Notes under the pieces: model-generated
Told to the model about the DNA's origin: nothing
Databases searched by the model: none
The model's input: the letters and a program-made list of their open reading frames with translations, nothing else
Shown here: positions 26,561 through 34,862 of the stretch, piece after piece
Numbering within the stretch: the stretch's first letter is position 1
Layout of the letters: every line of letters starts with the position of its first letter
Made by a program: the position numbers and the translations under genes
Assembly (NCBI RefSeq): GCF_028686475.1
Contig: NZ_JAQUCA010000006.1
Span: 133,648-189,242, forward strand
Length of the DNA stretch: 55,595 nucleotides
Source: Giesbergeria sp.
GTDB lineage: Bacteria > Pseudomonadota > Gammaproteobacteria > Burkholderiales > Burkholderiaceae_C
Reading direction: 5' to 3'

Positions 26561-27151
26561 TTAGCCTTCTTCTGGTTCACCAAACAATTGTGCGTCTATG
26601 CCATCACACAGGCAGTGGATGATGAGGGTATGCACTTCTAGCACCCGTGCGGCGCGGTCGTGCGGTACACACAACAGCACATCGGTTTCGCGCAGCACCG
26701 AGGCCAGCCTGCCACCACTGCGGCCACTCAGGGCCACAATGCTCATATCGCGCTCGTGGGCTGCCTCTACCGCTGCCAGCACGCCCGCATCGTTGCCATC
26801 GACGCACAGCGCCAGCAACAAATCTCCGGCTTGCCCCAGTGCGCGCACTTGGCGGGCAAAAGGCTGTTGCGTGCTGCCCAATAAAGCACCGTTGGCCGAC
26901 AAGGCCAGCGCAGCAAACTCAGGGCGTTCGCGCTCAAAACCGGCCAAACAAAAACCCACAAACTGCAAAGCATGGCCCACCGAAGGGCCACTGGCACAGG
27001 TCAACATTTTGCCGCCACCGGTAATGCAGGCCAACATGGCTTGCACCGCAGCAGCAATGGGTTGGCCTAAATTTTGCGCGGTTTGGTATTGCAAGTCGGC
27101 GCTGTCGATAAAGTGCTGTTGGATGCGTTGCTCTAGCATGGCGGGCATCAT
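26561..27151 (-). CDS. diaA: SIS-domain DnaA-initiator-associating protein DiaA
   Basis: A sugar-isomerase-fold protein; E. coli DiaA forms a tetramer that binds DnaA and promotes timely replication initiation. Visible family marks: GGKMLTCASGPSVGHALQF, FERERPEFAALALS, FARQVRALGQAGDLLLAL and MSIVALSGRSGG, and a C-terminus with VLEVHTLIIHCLCDGIDAQLF. The start is uncertain: ATG at 27151 has a GGA nine bases upstream, while ATGs at 27172 and 27139 are also possible. The close relative GmhA (phosphoheptose isomerase) is less likely given the neighbours yraN and dolP. Confidence 0.88.
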   Translation of the reverse strand: MMPAMLEQRIQQHFIDSADLQYQTAQNLGQPIAAAVQAMLACITGGGKMLTCASGPSVGHALQFVGFCLAGFERERPEFAALALSANGALLGSTQQPFARQVRALGQAGDLLLALCVDGNDAGVLAAVEAAHERDMSIVALSGRSGGRLASVLRETDVLLCVPHDRAARVLEVHTLIIHCLCDGIDAQLFGEPEEG

Positions 27152-27178
27152 ACCTTTGCGTCCTTTAACCATGAAGAT

Positions 27179-27580
27179 TTAGCCCACATGGAAAGCGGCA
27201 CGTATCCACTCTAGTTGGTCGCCATCGCCATCGAGCAGCACGGCATCGAAGCGGCACGGCGGCGGCGCTGCCAGGTGCATCAGATAATGGCGCGCTGCAA
27301 AAATAATGCGCCGCTGCTTGGCCAGATTAATGCTGGCCCCAGCGCTGCCAAAATCACGTCGGCCACGGCTACGCACCTCGACAAACACCACCGTGCCATC
27401 GGGGGCGCGCACAATCAGGTCGATTTCACCACCGCCGCGCCCCGGCGTTCGATAATTGCGTACCAGCAGCTGCAAGCCTGCCGCTTGTAAATGCGCCAAG
27501 GCGCGGTCTTCTGCCGCTTGCCCTTTTTGTTGGGCCGTAGGGCGGGCCGTGGCGGTCGATTTTTTACCGAGGAATTCCAT
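27179..27580 (-). CDS. yraN: YraN-family (UPF0102) nuclease-like protein
   Basis: A 133-residue protein with the restriction-endonuclease-like core of the family: KGQAAEDRALAHL, the active-site stretch RTPGRGGGEIDLIV followed by VFVEVRSR, and a C-terminal RFDAVLLDGD. Function is not settled; Holliday-junction-resolvase-like activity has been proposed for the fold. Its ATG lies back to back with the rsmI start (27580 and 27581), so each gene's ribosome site is inside the other gene. Confidence 0.92.
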   Translation of the reverse strand: MEFLGKKSTATARPTAQQKGQAAEDRALAHLQAAGLQLLVRNYRTPGRGGGEIDLIVRAPDGTVVFVEVRSRGRRDFGSAGASINLAKQRRIIFAARHYLMHLAAPPPCRFDAVLLDGDGDQLEWIRAAFHVG

Positions 27581-28510
27581 TTGAGCGCATCTTTCGCTTC
27601 TGCTCTAAGTGCCGCGCGCGATGCAGCGGCTGCACAGCATTATCCCCAAGGCGCCTTGTATGTGGTGGCCACCCCCATCGGCAACTTGGCCGACATCACT
27701 TTGCGCGCCCTGCATGTGCTGCAACTGGCCGACACTTTGGCCTGCGAAGACACACGCCACAGCCAAAGCCTATTGCGCGCCTATGGCATCGACAAGACCA
27801 GCGCGCAAATGCTGGCCCTGCACCAGCACAACGAGCAAGAAGCTGCACAAACCGTGCTGGCACGTTTGCAAGCCGGGCAGCGCGTGGCCTATCTGAGCGA
27901 TGCGGGCACGCCCGGTGTCAGTGACCCCGGCGCACGCTTGGTAGCCGCCGCGCGCGCCGCAGGCTTTCGGGCAATGCCCCTGCCGGGGGCCAGCAGCGTG
28001 ACAGCGGCCCTGAGCGTCGCCGGGGCCGTGGCCCCAGCAGGTACCGACAGTGGTTTTGTGTTTGCCGGATTTTTGCCGGTCAAAAGCGCAGAACGTGCCA
28101 CCAGCGTGCAAGACTTGGCCACAGAACCGCGCTGTATCGTACTGTTAGAAGCACCGCACCGCATTGCCGATTTGGCCCAAGCCTTGGCCGTGCTGGGCCA
28201 GCGCCCGGTCACGCTGGCGCGTGAAATCAGCAAACAATTCGAAGAAATCACCACCCAGCCCGCCGCCCACTTGTCCGCTTGGTTGCAAGCCGATACCCAG
28301 CGCAGTCGGGGCGAGTTTGTCGTGTTGTTGCACCCGGTCGCTGCCCCTGAAGAAGCCGACCAAGGCCAGCGGGTGTTGGAATTGCTGCTGCCCGAGCTGC
28401 CCCTCAAAACCGCCGTGCGCTTAGCCGCCCAAATCAGCGGTGCGCCGCGCAACGCGCTGTACGAGCGCGCTTTGGCCTTGCGCCAATCAGACACCAAAAA
28501 TCCTGCTTAG
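27581..28510 (+). CDS. rsmI: 16S rRNA (cytidine1402-2'-O)-methyltransferase RsmI
   Basis: Tetrapyrrole-methylase-fold enzyme that 2'-O-methylates C1402 in the 16S rRNA P site. Motifs: LYVVATPIGNLADITLRAL, ACEDTRHS, VAYLSDAGTPGVSDPG, LPGASSVTAALSVAG, GFVFAGFLPVKS, and LLEAPHRI. The start is taken as the TTG at 27581, with GAGGA seven bases upstream; there is no ATG before the conserved core. 309 residues. Divergent from yraN with zero spacing, and followed by recJ after two bases. Confidence 0.93.
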   Translation: MSASFASALSAARDAAAAQHYPQGALYVVATPIGNLADITLRALHVLQLADTLACEDTRHSQSLLRAYGIDKTSAQMLALHQHNEQEAAQTVLARLQAGQRVAYLSDAGTPGVSDPGARLVAAARAAGFRAMPLPGASSVTAALSVAGAVAPAGTDSGFVFAGFLPVKSAERATSVQDLATEPRCIVLLEAPHRIADLAQALAVLGQRPVTLAREISKQFEEITTQPAAHLSAWLQADTQRSRGEFVVLLHPVAAPEEADQGQRVLELLLPELPLKTAVRLAAQISGAPRNALYERALALRQSDTKNPA

Positions 28511-28512
28511 CC

Positions 28513-30231
28513 ATGCAAATCATTGTCCGAAGCCCCTCCCCACGCAGCGCTTGGGCGCTAGAGCAAGCGGGCATCCATCCGCTGCTGGCCCAGTTGTATG
28601 CTGCCCGTGGCATCTGCACGCCACAAGAACTCGATACCAGCTTGGCCCAACTGCTGCCGCCTCAAGGACTAAAAGGCATACAGGCGGCAGCCACCTTGCT
28701 GGCCGATGCCATCGCACAAAACCAGCGCCTGTGCATCGTGGCTGATTACGACTGCGATGGAGCCACCGCCTGTGCCGTTGCTATCCGAGGGCTGCGCCTG
28801 TTGGGCGCGCAGCAGGTCGATTATTTGGTGCCCGACCGGGTGGTGGACGGCTACGGCCTGACAGCCGCCATCGCCCAGCGTGTCAAAGAGCGCGGGGCCG
28901 ACATGCTCATCACCGTGGACAACGGCATAGGCAGCCCCGAAGGAGTCGATGAAGCCCACGCTTTGGGTATGCAGGTGCTGATTACCGACCACCATTTGCC
29001 CTCCAACCAAGTGCCCGCTGCCGATGCTGTCGTCAACCCCAACCAGCCCGGTTGCAGCTTTGCCAGCAAAAGTTTAGCGGGCGTGGGCGTGATGTTTTAT
29101 GTGCTGCTGGCCTTGCGCGCCGAACTGCGCCAACGCGGCCAATTTGAGGCCCACAACCAACCCCGTTTGGATGCTTTATTGCCCTTGGTGGCCTTGGGCA
29201 CCGTGGCCGATGTGGTGCGGCTCGATGCCAACAACCGCCGCTTGGTGGCCCAAGGGCTGCAAAGGGTGCGCGCCGGGCAGATGCCGCCCGGTATAGCCGC
29301 CTTGTTTCGAGTGGCTGGGCGTGATGTGCGCCAAGCCAACAGCCAAGATTTTGGTTTTGCTTTGGGGCCACGTATCAACGCGGCAGGCCGGTTGGCGGAT
29401 ATGTCTTTGGGCATTGAATGCCTGCTGACCGACGATACCAGCCGCGCGGACGAATTGGCCAAATTACTCGATAGCATCAACCGCGAGCGGCGCGACATTG
29501 AAGGCGGTATGCGCGACCAAGCGCAAGCGCTGGCCGAGAACCTGTTTGCCGCACAAGACAGCCCGCCCCCGGCCATCACGGTGTTTGACGAGGGCTTTCA
29601 TGAAGGGGTCGTGGGCATTGTGGCCTCGCGCCTCAAAGACAAGCTCCATCGCCCCAGCTTTGTGTTTGCCGTCAGTGGCGCACCGGGCAAAGAGCAAGAA
29701 CTCAAAGGCTCCGGGCGCTCGATTGTCGGTTTTCATTTGCGCGATGCACTCGATTTGCTGGTCAAACGCCATCCGGGTGTCTTGTTGCGCTTTGGTGGCC
29801 ATGCGATGGCCGCCGGTTGCACCATAGACCGGGCGCAGTTGGACACCTTTACCCAAGGACTGGCACAAATCGCCCAAGAGCAATTGGATGCCGCCACCCT
29901 GACGCGCCAATTAGAAACCGATGGCCCCTTGGCGGCACCCTACCGCCGCGCCGATGTAGTGGATACGCTACAACGCGAAGTTTGGGGCCAAGGCTTTGCC
30001 CCGCCCACCTTTAGCGAAGAAGTGGAAGTGCTGAGCCAACGCTTGGTCGGCCAAGACAGCAAACACCTCTCGCTCAAACTCAAGCACCAAGGCGAGCCGG
30101 TCGATGCGATTTGGTTTGGCCACACCGAGCAGCTACCCGCGCGCGTGCTGCTGGCCTTTCGGCTGGATGTGAACGAATGGCAAGGCCAACGCAAAGTGCA
30201 GTTTTTGGTGGAAGGCGCGGCAGAGGCTTAA
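28513..30231 (+). CDS. recJ: Single-stranded-DNA-specific exonuclease RecJ
   Basis: 5'-3' exonuclease of recombination and mismatch repair. DHH-phosphoesterase motifs: motif I IVADYDCDGATA (usual DxD), motif II TVDNGI, motif III TDHHLP, motif IV LGTVADVV; then the DHHA1 domain with FHEGVVGIVASRLKD, GSGRSI and FGGHAMAAG, and the C-terminal OB fold. 572 residues, normal. Starts two bases after the rsmI stop, so translation is likely coupled. Confidence 0.96.
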   Translation: MQIIVRSPSPRSAWALEQAGIHPLLAQLYAARGICTPQELDTSLAQLLPPQGLKGIQAAATLLADAIAQNQRLCIVADYDCDGATACAVAIRGLRLLGAQQVDYLVPDRVVDGYGLTAAIAQRVKERGADMLITVDNGIGSPEGVDEAHALGMQVLITDHHLPSNQVPAADAVVNPNQPGCSFASKSLAGVGVMFYVLLALRAELRQRGQFEAHNQPRLDALLPLVALGTVADVVRLDANNRRLVAQGLQRVRAGQMPPGIAALFRVAGRDVRQANSQDFGFALGPRINAAGRLADMSLGIECLLTDDTSRADELAKLLDSINRERRDIEGGMRDQAQALAENLFAAQDSPPPAITVFDEGFHEGVVGIVASRLKDKLHRPSFVFAVSGAPGKEQELKGSGRSIVGFHLRDALDLLVKRHPGVLLRFGGHAMAAGCTIDRAQLDTFTQGLAQIAQEQLDAATLTRQLETDGPLAAPYRRADVVDTLQREVWGQGFAPPTFSEEVEVLSQRLVGQDSKHLSLKLKHQGEPVDAIWFGHTEQLPARVLLAFRLDVNEWQGQRKVQFLVEGAAEA

Positions 30232-30261
30232 TGCTCCAAGGTTGCCAGCAGCTGGCAAAAA

Positions 30262-32046
30262 TCAGAAGCTTTCCCAATCATCGTCGTTGGCTTTGGGCGC
30301 TGGCGCTGCCGCCAAGCGTGGCGCTGCTGAAGCGCTGCTGCGCGCCTTGGCCGCCGGTGCTGGCATGGCTGGGCGTGGCTTACTGGCCGTGGGGGCTGCT
30401 ACCGCTGGGGTTTTACGGCTGGGCAAGCTGGGCGCACGCGGCGCCGGTGCTGGCGGGCGCGCTGCCGTATTGGGACGCGCTGCATTGCTGCTGTGGTAGC
30501 TGCTGCCCACATTGAACACCGACACCACTTCGGCCAAACGCTGGGTTTGGTCACGCATGGCCCCAGCAGCAGCGGCAGATTCTTCGACCAGTGCCGCGTT
30601 TTGTTGCGTCATTTGGTCTAAGTTGGTAATGGCTACATTGACTTGGGCGATACCATCGCGCTGCTCGGTGGCCGAGGCGGTAATCTCGCCAATCAAGTCG
30701 GTCACGCGGCGCACACCTTCTACAATTTCGGTCATGTTTTGACCGGCCTGGGCCACCTGCTGCGAGCCAGACTCTACATTGGCCACCGAGGCGCTAATCA
30801 ATGCCTTGATTTCTTTGGCCGCCTCGGCACTGCGTCCGGCCAAGCTGCGAACCTCCGAGGCCACCACGGCAAAGCCGCGCCCCTGTTCGCCTGCACGCGC
30901 GGCTTCTACCGCTGCATTCAGGGCCAAAATGTTGGTTTGGAAGGCAATGCCGTCAATCACGCCAATGATGTCAGCAATTTTGCGCGAGCTGTCAGTGATT
31001 TGCTGCATACTGGAGACGACCTGCTCCACCACCACACCGCCGCGTTCAGCCGCTTGGGCCGCTGTGCTGGCCAGCTGGTTGGCTTGGCGTGCCGTATCTG
31101 CTGCTTGGGTGACGGTGGCCGTAAGCTGCTCCATGCTGGCCGCGGTTTCTTGCAGATTGGCGGCAGTTTGTTCGGTGCGGGCCGATAAATCATGGTTGCC
31201 AGTGGCAATTTGGCCCGAGGCCACAGACACCGCCTCTACGCCACTGCGTACATCACCCACCAAACCGCGCAGGCGGTCAGACATTTGCTGAAACGCGTGC
31301 AATAGCTCACCAAACTCATCTTGGCGCTGGGTGTCTAGGCGTTGGGTCAGGTCTCCACTGCTGATGGCATTGGCCGCTTGCACCGCTTGGCGCAAGGGTT
31401 CCATGATGGAGCGCACCAAAGCTGCCGCCAGCAGCAGGCCTACCACCACGGTCAAGACTGCAATGCCTATCCCCACCAAAGCGGCACTTTGGCGCGCCTC
31501 GTGGGCCGCTGCAATCGCCTTATTGCGCTCTTCTTCTTCTACTTTGATGTAATCTTGTACCGTTTTGACCAAGGCCATCGCTGCTGGCATAAATTCTTGC
31601 TGGGTAAAAGCAAAGGTGGCAGCGTAGTCGCCGGCCTCTTTCAGTTCGGGCACTTTTTGCAGCAATTGCCGCGCTGGCGCGCGCGCTTGGGCTACCCGTT
31701 CTAGGGCTTGCTTTTCAGCCGCGCTGCGGGCGCGCTCGCCAGCACGTTTTTGGATTTCAGAAATTTTGGCCGAATCAGCTACGTTTTTTTGTTGCAAAAA
31801 TTTGTAAGCTTCGGCAGATTGCACGTTAATGGCCGCTACGGTGCGCTCGGTCACTACCTCGGTCAAGCCCAACCAGCGCGTGGCATCGGTAATTGCGCTT
31901 TCGTAATGTGAAATCTCGGCAAAAGCCTGCACCATTGCCAGCGTGGAGCGGTGCTGCACAAACACTGCCGCCCCCAGCACCAGCACCAGCAGCCCAAAAA
32001 TAACGCCCCACAATTTGTGGGCAACGCGGATATTGTTCAAATTCAT
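30262..32046 (-). CDS. Methyl-accepting chemotaxis protein with CheR-docking tail
   Basis: A 594-residue chemoreceptor. Start at the ATG at 32046 ([14 protein letters not shown]), with AAGG eight bases upstream. Membrane helices at about 12-32 and 186-210 enclose a four-helix-bundle sensor domain (ligand unknown). A HAMP domain follows ([19 protein letters not shown]), then the signalling hairpin with [28 protein letters not shown]. After an Ala/Pro linker the protein ends in DDWESF, matching the xWxxF pentapeptide that recruits CheR/CheB methylation enzymes. It converges on recJ with a 30-base gap. Confidence 0.95.
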   Translation of the reverse strand: MNLNNIRVAHKLWGVIFGLLVLVLGAAVFVQHRSTLAMVQAFAEISHYESAITDATRWLGLTEVVTERTVAAINVQSAEAYKFLQQKNVADSAKISEIQKRAGERARSAAEKQALERVAQARAPARQLLQKVPELKEAGDYAATFAFTQQEFMPAAMALVKTVQDYIKVEEEERNKAIAAAHEARQSAALVGIGIAVLTVVVGLLLAAALVRSIMEPLRQAVQAANAISSGDLTQRLDTQRQDEFGELLHAFQQMSDRLRGLVGDVRSGVEAVSVASGQIATGNHDLSARTEQTAANLQETAASMEQLTATVTQAADTARQANQLASTAAQAAERGGVVVEQVVSSMQQITDSSRKIADIIGVIDGIAFQTNILALNAAVEAARAGEQGRGFAVVASEVRSLAGRSAEAAKEIKALISASVANVESGSQQVAQAGQNMTEIVEGVRRVTDLIGEITASATEQRDGIAQVNVAITNLDQMTQQNAALVEESAAAAGAMRDQTQRLAEVVSVFNVGSSYHSSNAARPNTAARPPAPAPRAPSLPSRKTPAVAAPTASKPRPAMPAPAAKARSSASAAPRLAAAPAPKANDDDWESF

Positions 32047-32069
32047 AAAAACGCCTTTTAGTGTCCCCA

Positions 32070-32099
32070 ATTCTACGAAGCCTATTTTTACACCAGCAA
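32070..32099 (-). promoter_or_regulatory. Candidate sigma-70 promoter of the chemoreceptor gene
   Basis: On the minus strand TTGCTG (32099-32094) and TAGAAT (32075-32070) are separated by 18 bases, placing a start about 18-20 bases before the ribosome site. Both boxes match sigma-70 in four or five positions. The region also overlaps the divergent rnm control region. Confidence 0.4.
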
Positions 32100-32104
32100 C
32101 GCCC

Positions 32105-32110
32105 TAAAAT
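32105..32110 (+). promoter_or_regulatory. Candidate -10 box directly before rnm
   Basis: TAAAAT lies six bases before the GTG start of the PHP gene, and no ribosome-binding sequence is seen. If used, the mRNA would start at or next to the start codon. No good -35 box is present at the right distance, so this is tentative. Confidence 0.3.
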
Positions 32111-32116
32111 CATCCA

Positions 32117-32980
32117 GTGACCACTTACCTTAACGCCGATTTACATTGCCATTCCATCATCTCCGATGGCACCCTCAGCCCCCAAGCCTTGGCGCTGCGC
32201 GCGCGCCAGCGGGGTGTCGATTTGTGGGCCTTAACCGACCACGACGAAATCAGCGGCTTAGCCCAAGCCCAAGCCGCCGCACTGGCGCAAGGCATGGCCT
32301 TTTTAACTGGTGTCGAAATTTCGGTCAGTTTTGCCCACGAGACGGTGCATATCGTAGGCTTGGGTTTTGATATGCACGATACAGCCTTAGCCCAAGGTTT
32401 GGCCCACACCCGCGCGGGCCGCGACCAGCGCGCCCAAGACATGGCAGAGCAACTGGCCCAAGTGGGCATTGCCGGGGCTTACGAAGGCGCTTTGCGCTAT
32501 GTGGGCAACCCGGCGCTGGTCTCGCGCACCCACTTTGCCCGTTTTTTGGTGGATAGTGGCATCTGCCACGACACCAATGTGGTGTTTCGCCACTACCTGA
32601 CTGAAGGTAAACCCGGTTTTGTCGAACACCGTTGGGCCGGGCTGGGCGAGGCGGTGCGCTGGATTACCCAAGCCGGTGGCGTGGCCGTGATAGCCCACCC
32701 AGCACGCTACCACCTGACACCCAACGAAGAGTTTGCCCTATTCTCTGAATTTAAAGCGCATGGCGGCCAAGCGGTCGAGGTCGTTACCGGCAGCCATGCA
32801 GTGCATGAATACGCTATCTACGCCGATATGGCGCGCGAGTTTGGTTTGGCCGCCTCGCGTGGCAGTGATTTCCATGCGCCCGATGAATCCAACATAGACT
32901 TGGGCACCTTGCCTCCTTTGCCTGCCAATGTGCTGCCGGTGTGGGATTTGCTGCACCAGCGCGTGCAAAACCCCAATTGA
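32117..32980 (+). CDS. rnm: PHP-domain 5'-3' RNA/nucleotide phosphoesterase (RNase AM / YciV)
   Basis: A 287-residue metal-dependent phosphoesterase. PHP metal ligands: DLHCHSIISDGTLS, LTDHDEI, GVEIS, HIVGLGFD, IAHPARY and RGSDFHAP. The E. coli relative (RNase AM) removes nucleotides from 5' ends of short RNAs and rRNA precursors and can release phosphate from 3',5'-bisphosphonucleotides. The GTG start at 32117 begins directly at the conserved N-terminus. It heads a gene row rnm-yciO-M50 protease common in Burkholderiales. Confidence 0.92.
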   Translation: MTTYLNADLHCHSIISDGTLSPQALALRARQRGVDLWALTDHDEISGLAQAQAAALAQGMAFLTGVEISVSFAHETVHIVGLGFDMHDTALAQGLAHTRAGRDQRAQDMAEQLAQVGIAGAYEGALRYVGNPALVSRTHFARFLVDSGICHDTNVVFRHYLTEGKPGFVEHRWAGLGEAVRWITQAGGVAVIAHPARYHLTPNEEFALFSEFKAHGGQAVEVVTGSHAVHEYAIYADMAREFGLAASRGSDFHAPDESNIDLGTLPPLPANVLPVWDLLHQRVQNPN

Positions 32981-32992
32981 AAGTGTGATGCT

Positions 32993-33628
32993 ATGGCCCA
33001 ATTTTTTGAAATTCACCCCGAAAACCCCCAGCAGCGCCTGCTCAAACAAGCGGCTGCACTGCTGCAAAAAGGGGCCATTTTGGCGGTGCCCACCGATTCC
33101 AGCTATGCGCTGGTGTGCCACTTAGACGACAAACAGGCGGTGGACCGCCTGCGCCGCATTCGCCAAGTCGATGAAAAACACCACCTGACGCTGCTGTGCA
33201 GTGATTTGTCGGCATTGTCCAACTATGCGCTGGTGGACAACAAACAATACCGGCTGCTCAAGTTGGCCACCCCCGGCCCCTACACCTTTATTCTGGAGGC
33301 CACCAAAGAAGTGCCCCGGCGCGTCAGCCACCCCTCGCGCAAAACCATTGGCCTGCGTGTGCCCGAGCGCAAGGGCTTGCAAATGCTGATTGACCTGCAC
33401 GGCGCACCGCTGTTGGCCACCACCTTGATTGCCCCCGGCGAGACCGAACCACTCAATGATGCCCACGAGATTCGCGCCCGCTACGAGCAGCAAATTGATG
33501 CCATCATTGACGCGGGCGGCTGCCCCTCAGAGCCCACCACGGTGATTGACCTGACCCCGATGGGCAAGGGCGAAGACCCGGTAGTGCTGCGCCAAGGGCG
33601 TGGTAGCTTGTCCGCCATTGGCCTCTAA
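32993..33628 (+). CDS. yciO: Sua5/YciO/YrdC family protein (YciO type)
   Basis: A 211-residue RNA-binding-fold protein. It carries the family core: ILAVPTDSSYALVC, the KHHLTLLCSDLSALS segment, LLKLATPGPYTFIL, and KTIGLRVPE, ending with SEPTTVIDLT. Related TsaC/Sua5 make threonylcarbamoyl-AMP for t6A modification of tRNA; YciO has weak or uncertain activity, so the exact reaction is open. Twelve bases after rnm, 17 before the protease gene. Confidence 0.88.
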   Translation: MAQFFEIHPENPQQRLLKQAAALLQKGAILAVPTDSSYALVCHLDDKQAVDRLRRIRQVDEKHHLTLLCSDLSALSNYALVDNKQYRLLKLATPGPYTFILEATKEVPRRVSHPSRKTIGLRVPERKGLQMLIDLHGAPLLATTLIAPGETEPLNDAHEIRARYEQQIDAIIDAGGCPSEPTTVIDLTPMGKGEDPVVLRQGRGSLSAIGL

Positions 33629-33645
33629 GCAGAAAGTCTGCCCCT

Positions 33646-34317
33646 GTGGATGATTTTTCGCAACTAATCCAGACGGTTCTGATTTACGCCCTGCCGGTGT
33701 TGTTTGCCATTACGGTACACGAGGCCGCCCACGGCTATGCGGCGCGCCATTTTGGCGACCCTACCGCTGCCATGCAAGGGCGCATTACGCTCAACCCACT
33801 CAAGCACATTGACCCGGTGGGCACGATTTTGATGCCCCTGCTGCTGTACTTTGCCACCTCGGGCGCTTTTTTGTTTGGCTACGCCAAGCCGGTGCCGGTG
33901 CATTTTGGCCGCCTGCGTAACCCCAAGCGCGACATGATTTGGGTCGCTTTGGCCGGGCCAGCATCCAATTTTGTTCAAGCCCTGTTGTGGGCAGCACTGT
34001 TGTTGCTATTAATGGCCACCAGGGTAGAAGAGCGCTTTTTTTTGGAAATGGCACGCGCTGGTATTTTGACCAATTTGGTGATGTGGGCGTTTAACCTGTT
34101 TCCGCTGCCGCCGCTGGATGGTGGCCGCATTTTGGTCGGTTTACTGCCCTGGAAGCAAGCGCATTGGTTATCGCGCATCGAGCCTTGGGGCTTTTTTATC
34201 GTGATGGGGCTGGTGCTGGCGGGTATTGTCGGCACTGTCTGGTTGCGTCCGCTGATGGCGCTGGGTTATAGCGTAATCCAACTGCTACTGACACCGCTGG
34301 CCCTGTTGCTACGCTGA
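33646..34317 (+). CDS. Site-2-protease-family (M50) membrane metalloprotease
   Basis: A 223-residue protein with five or six membrane helices. The zinc motif HEAAH is in VLFAITVHEAAHGYAARHFGD (second helix), and the third ligand Asp in FPLPPLDGGRI. The middle part FGYAKPVPVHFGRLRNPKRD is typical of the short M50 proteins next to yciO. Substrate unknown. Start is a GTG at 33646. Its last nine bases overlap the end of the convergent ImmA-like gene. Confidence 0.92.
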   Translation: MDDFSQLIQTVLIYALPVLFAITVHEAAHGYAARHFGDPTAAMQGRITLNPLKHIDPVGTILMPLLLYFATSGAFLFGYAKPVPVHFGRLRNPKRDMIWVALAGPASNFVQALLWAALLLLLMATRVEERFFLEMARAGILTNLVMWAFNLFPLPPLDGGRILVGLLPWKQAHWLSRIEPWGFFIVMGLVLAGIVGTVWLRPLMALGYSVIQLLLTPLALLLR

Positions 34318-34797
34318 AGAGGGTGCAGGCCAGTGCAATAAGCGCCACCCCATCAAGGTAGCGGGCACATCAAAAATATCGGCCAGCTCTAGCAGGTCTT
34401 GCAGCGCCATCTCTTGCACGCAATAACGCAACACCGCCTCGGGCATCAGCAAGCGCAGGGCAAACTGGTGGGCTTCGCGCTCGGTGCGGCTGTTTTCATC
34501 CACAACAAAATCTTCGGTCACCACAATGTGGCGCTCTAGGCCAGGGCGCAGGTGGTGCAACGCCACATGCCCCAAGGCTTGGGCCGTGGCATAGCGTTGC
34601 AAGGCTAGGCTGTGCTGCTGGCACAGCGTGAGGCGCGGCTGGTTTTGCAGGCTCACTTGCAAATGGGCGCAGACGCTCAGGCTGTCGCTGTAATCCAAGG
34701 CCACGCCCATGCCTTGGGCAATGCGCGCGACATCGACCGGAACCGATTGATTCCAGTGCCGCTTGAGGATGCCTTCTGCCAACATGACCATAGGCAC
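34309..34797 (-). CDS. ImmA/IrrE-like protein with degenerate zinc motif
   Basis: A 162-residue protein shaped like ImmA/IrrE peptidases: an N-terminal winged segment (LKRHWNQSVPVDVARIAQGMGVAL), the helix RYATAQALGHVALHH, and EREAHQFALRLLMPE. In active relatives the central helix reads AHExGH; here residues 73-77 are QALGH, so the first His and the catalytic Glu are gone, while the second His and the downstream Glu remain. It is thus likely a non-peptidase protein. No phage repressor or toxin gene is adjacent. Convergent with the M50 gene (nine shared bases) and divergent from rlmJ. Confidence 0.7.
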   Translation of the reverse strand: MPMVMLAEGILKRHWNQSVPVDVARIAQGMGVALDYSDSLSVCAHLQVSLQNQPRLTLCQQHSLALQRYATAQALGHVALHHLRPGLERHIVVTEDFVVDENSRTEREAHQFALRLLMPEAVLRYCVQEMALQDLLELADIFDVPATLMGWRLLHWPAPSSA

Positions 34798-34850
34798 GAT
34801 TATCGGCGTTGTTGCTGGGGTGCTGGTGTGCCAATGCGTGCAATGCTCGT

Positions 34851-34856
34851 TACCAT
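34851..34856 (+). promoter_or_regulatory. Candidate -10 box directly before rlmJ
   Basis: TACCAT lies six bases upstream of the rlmJ ATG. No ribosome-binding sequence is visible and no clear -35 box is seen. Listed because the same spacing appears before lptM and rnm; alone it is weak. Confidence 0.2.
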
Positions 34857-34862
34857 TGCAGC

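Noticed and set aside
26561-27151. Phosphoheptose isomerase GmhA instead of DiaA
   Set aside because: Gene order yraN-diaA-dolP and the DiaA-type FERERPEFAALALS and QVRALGQAGD segments favour DiaA.
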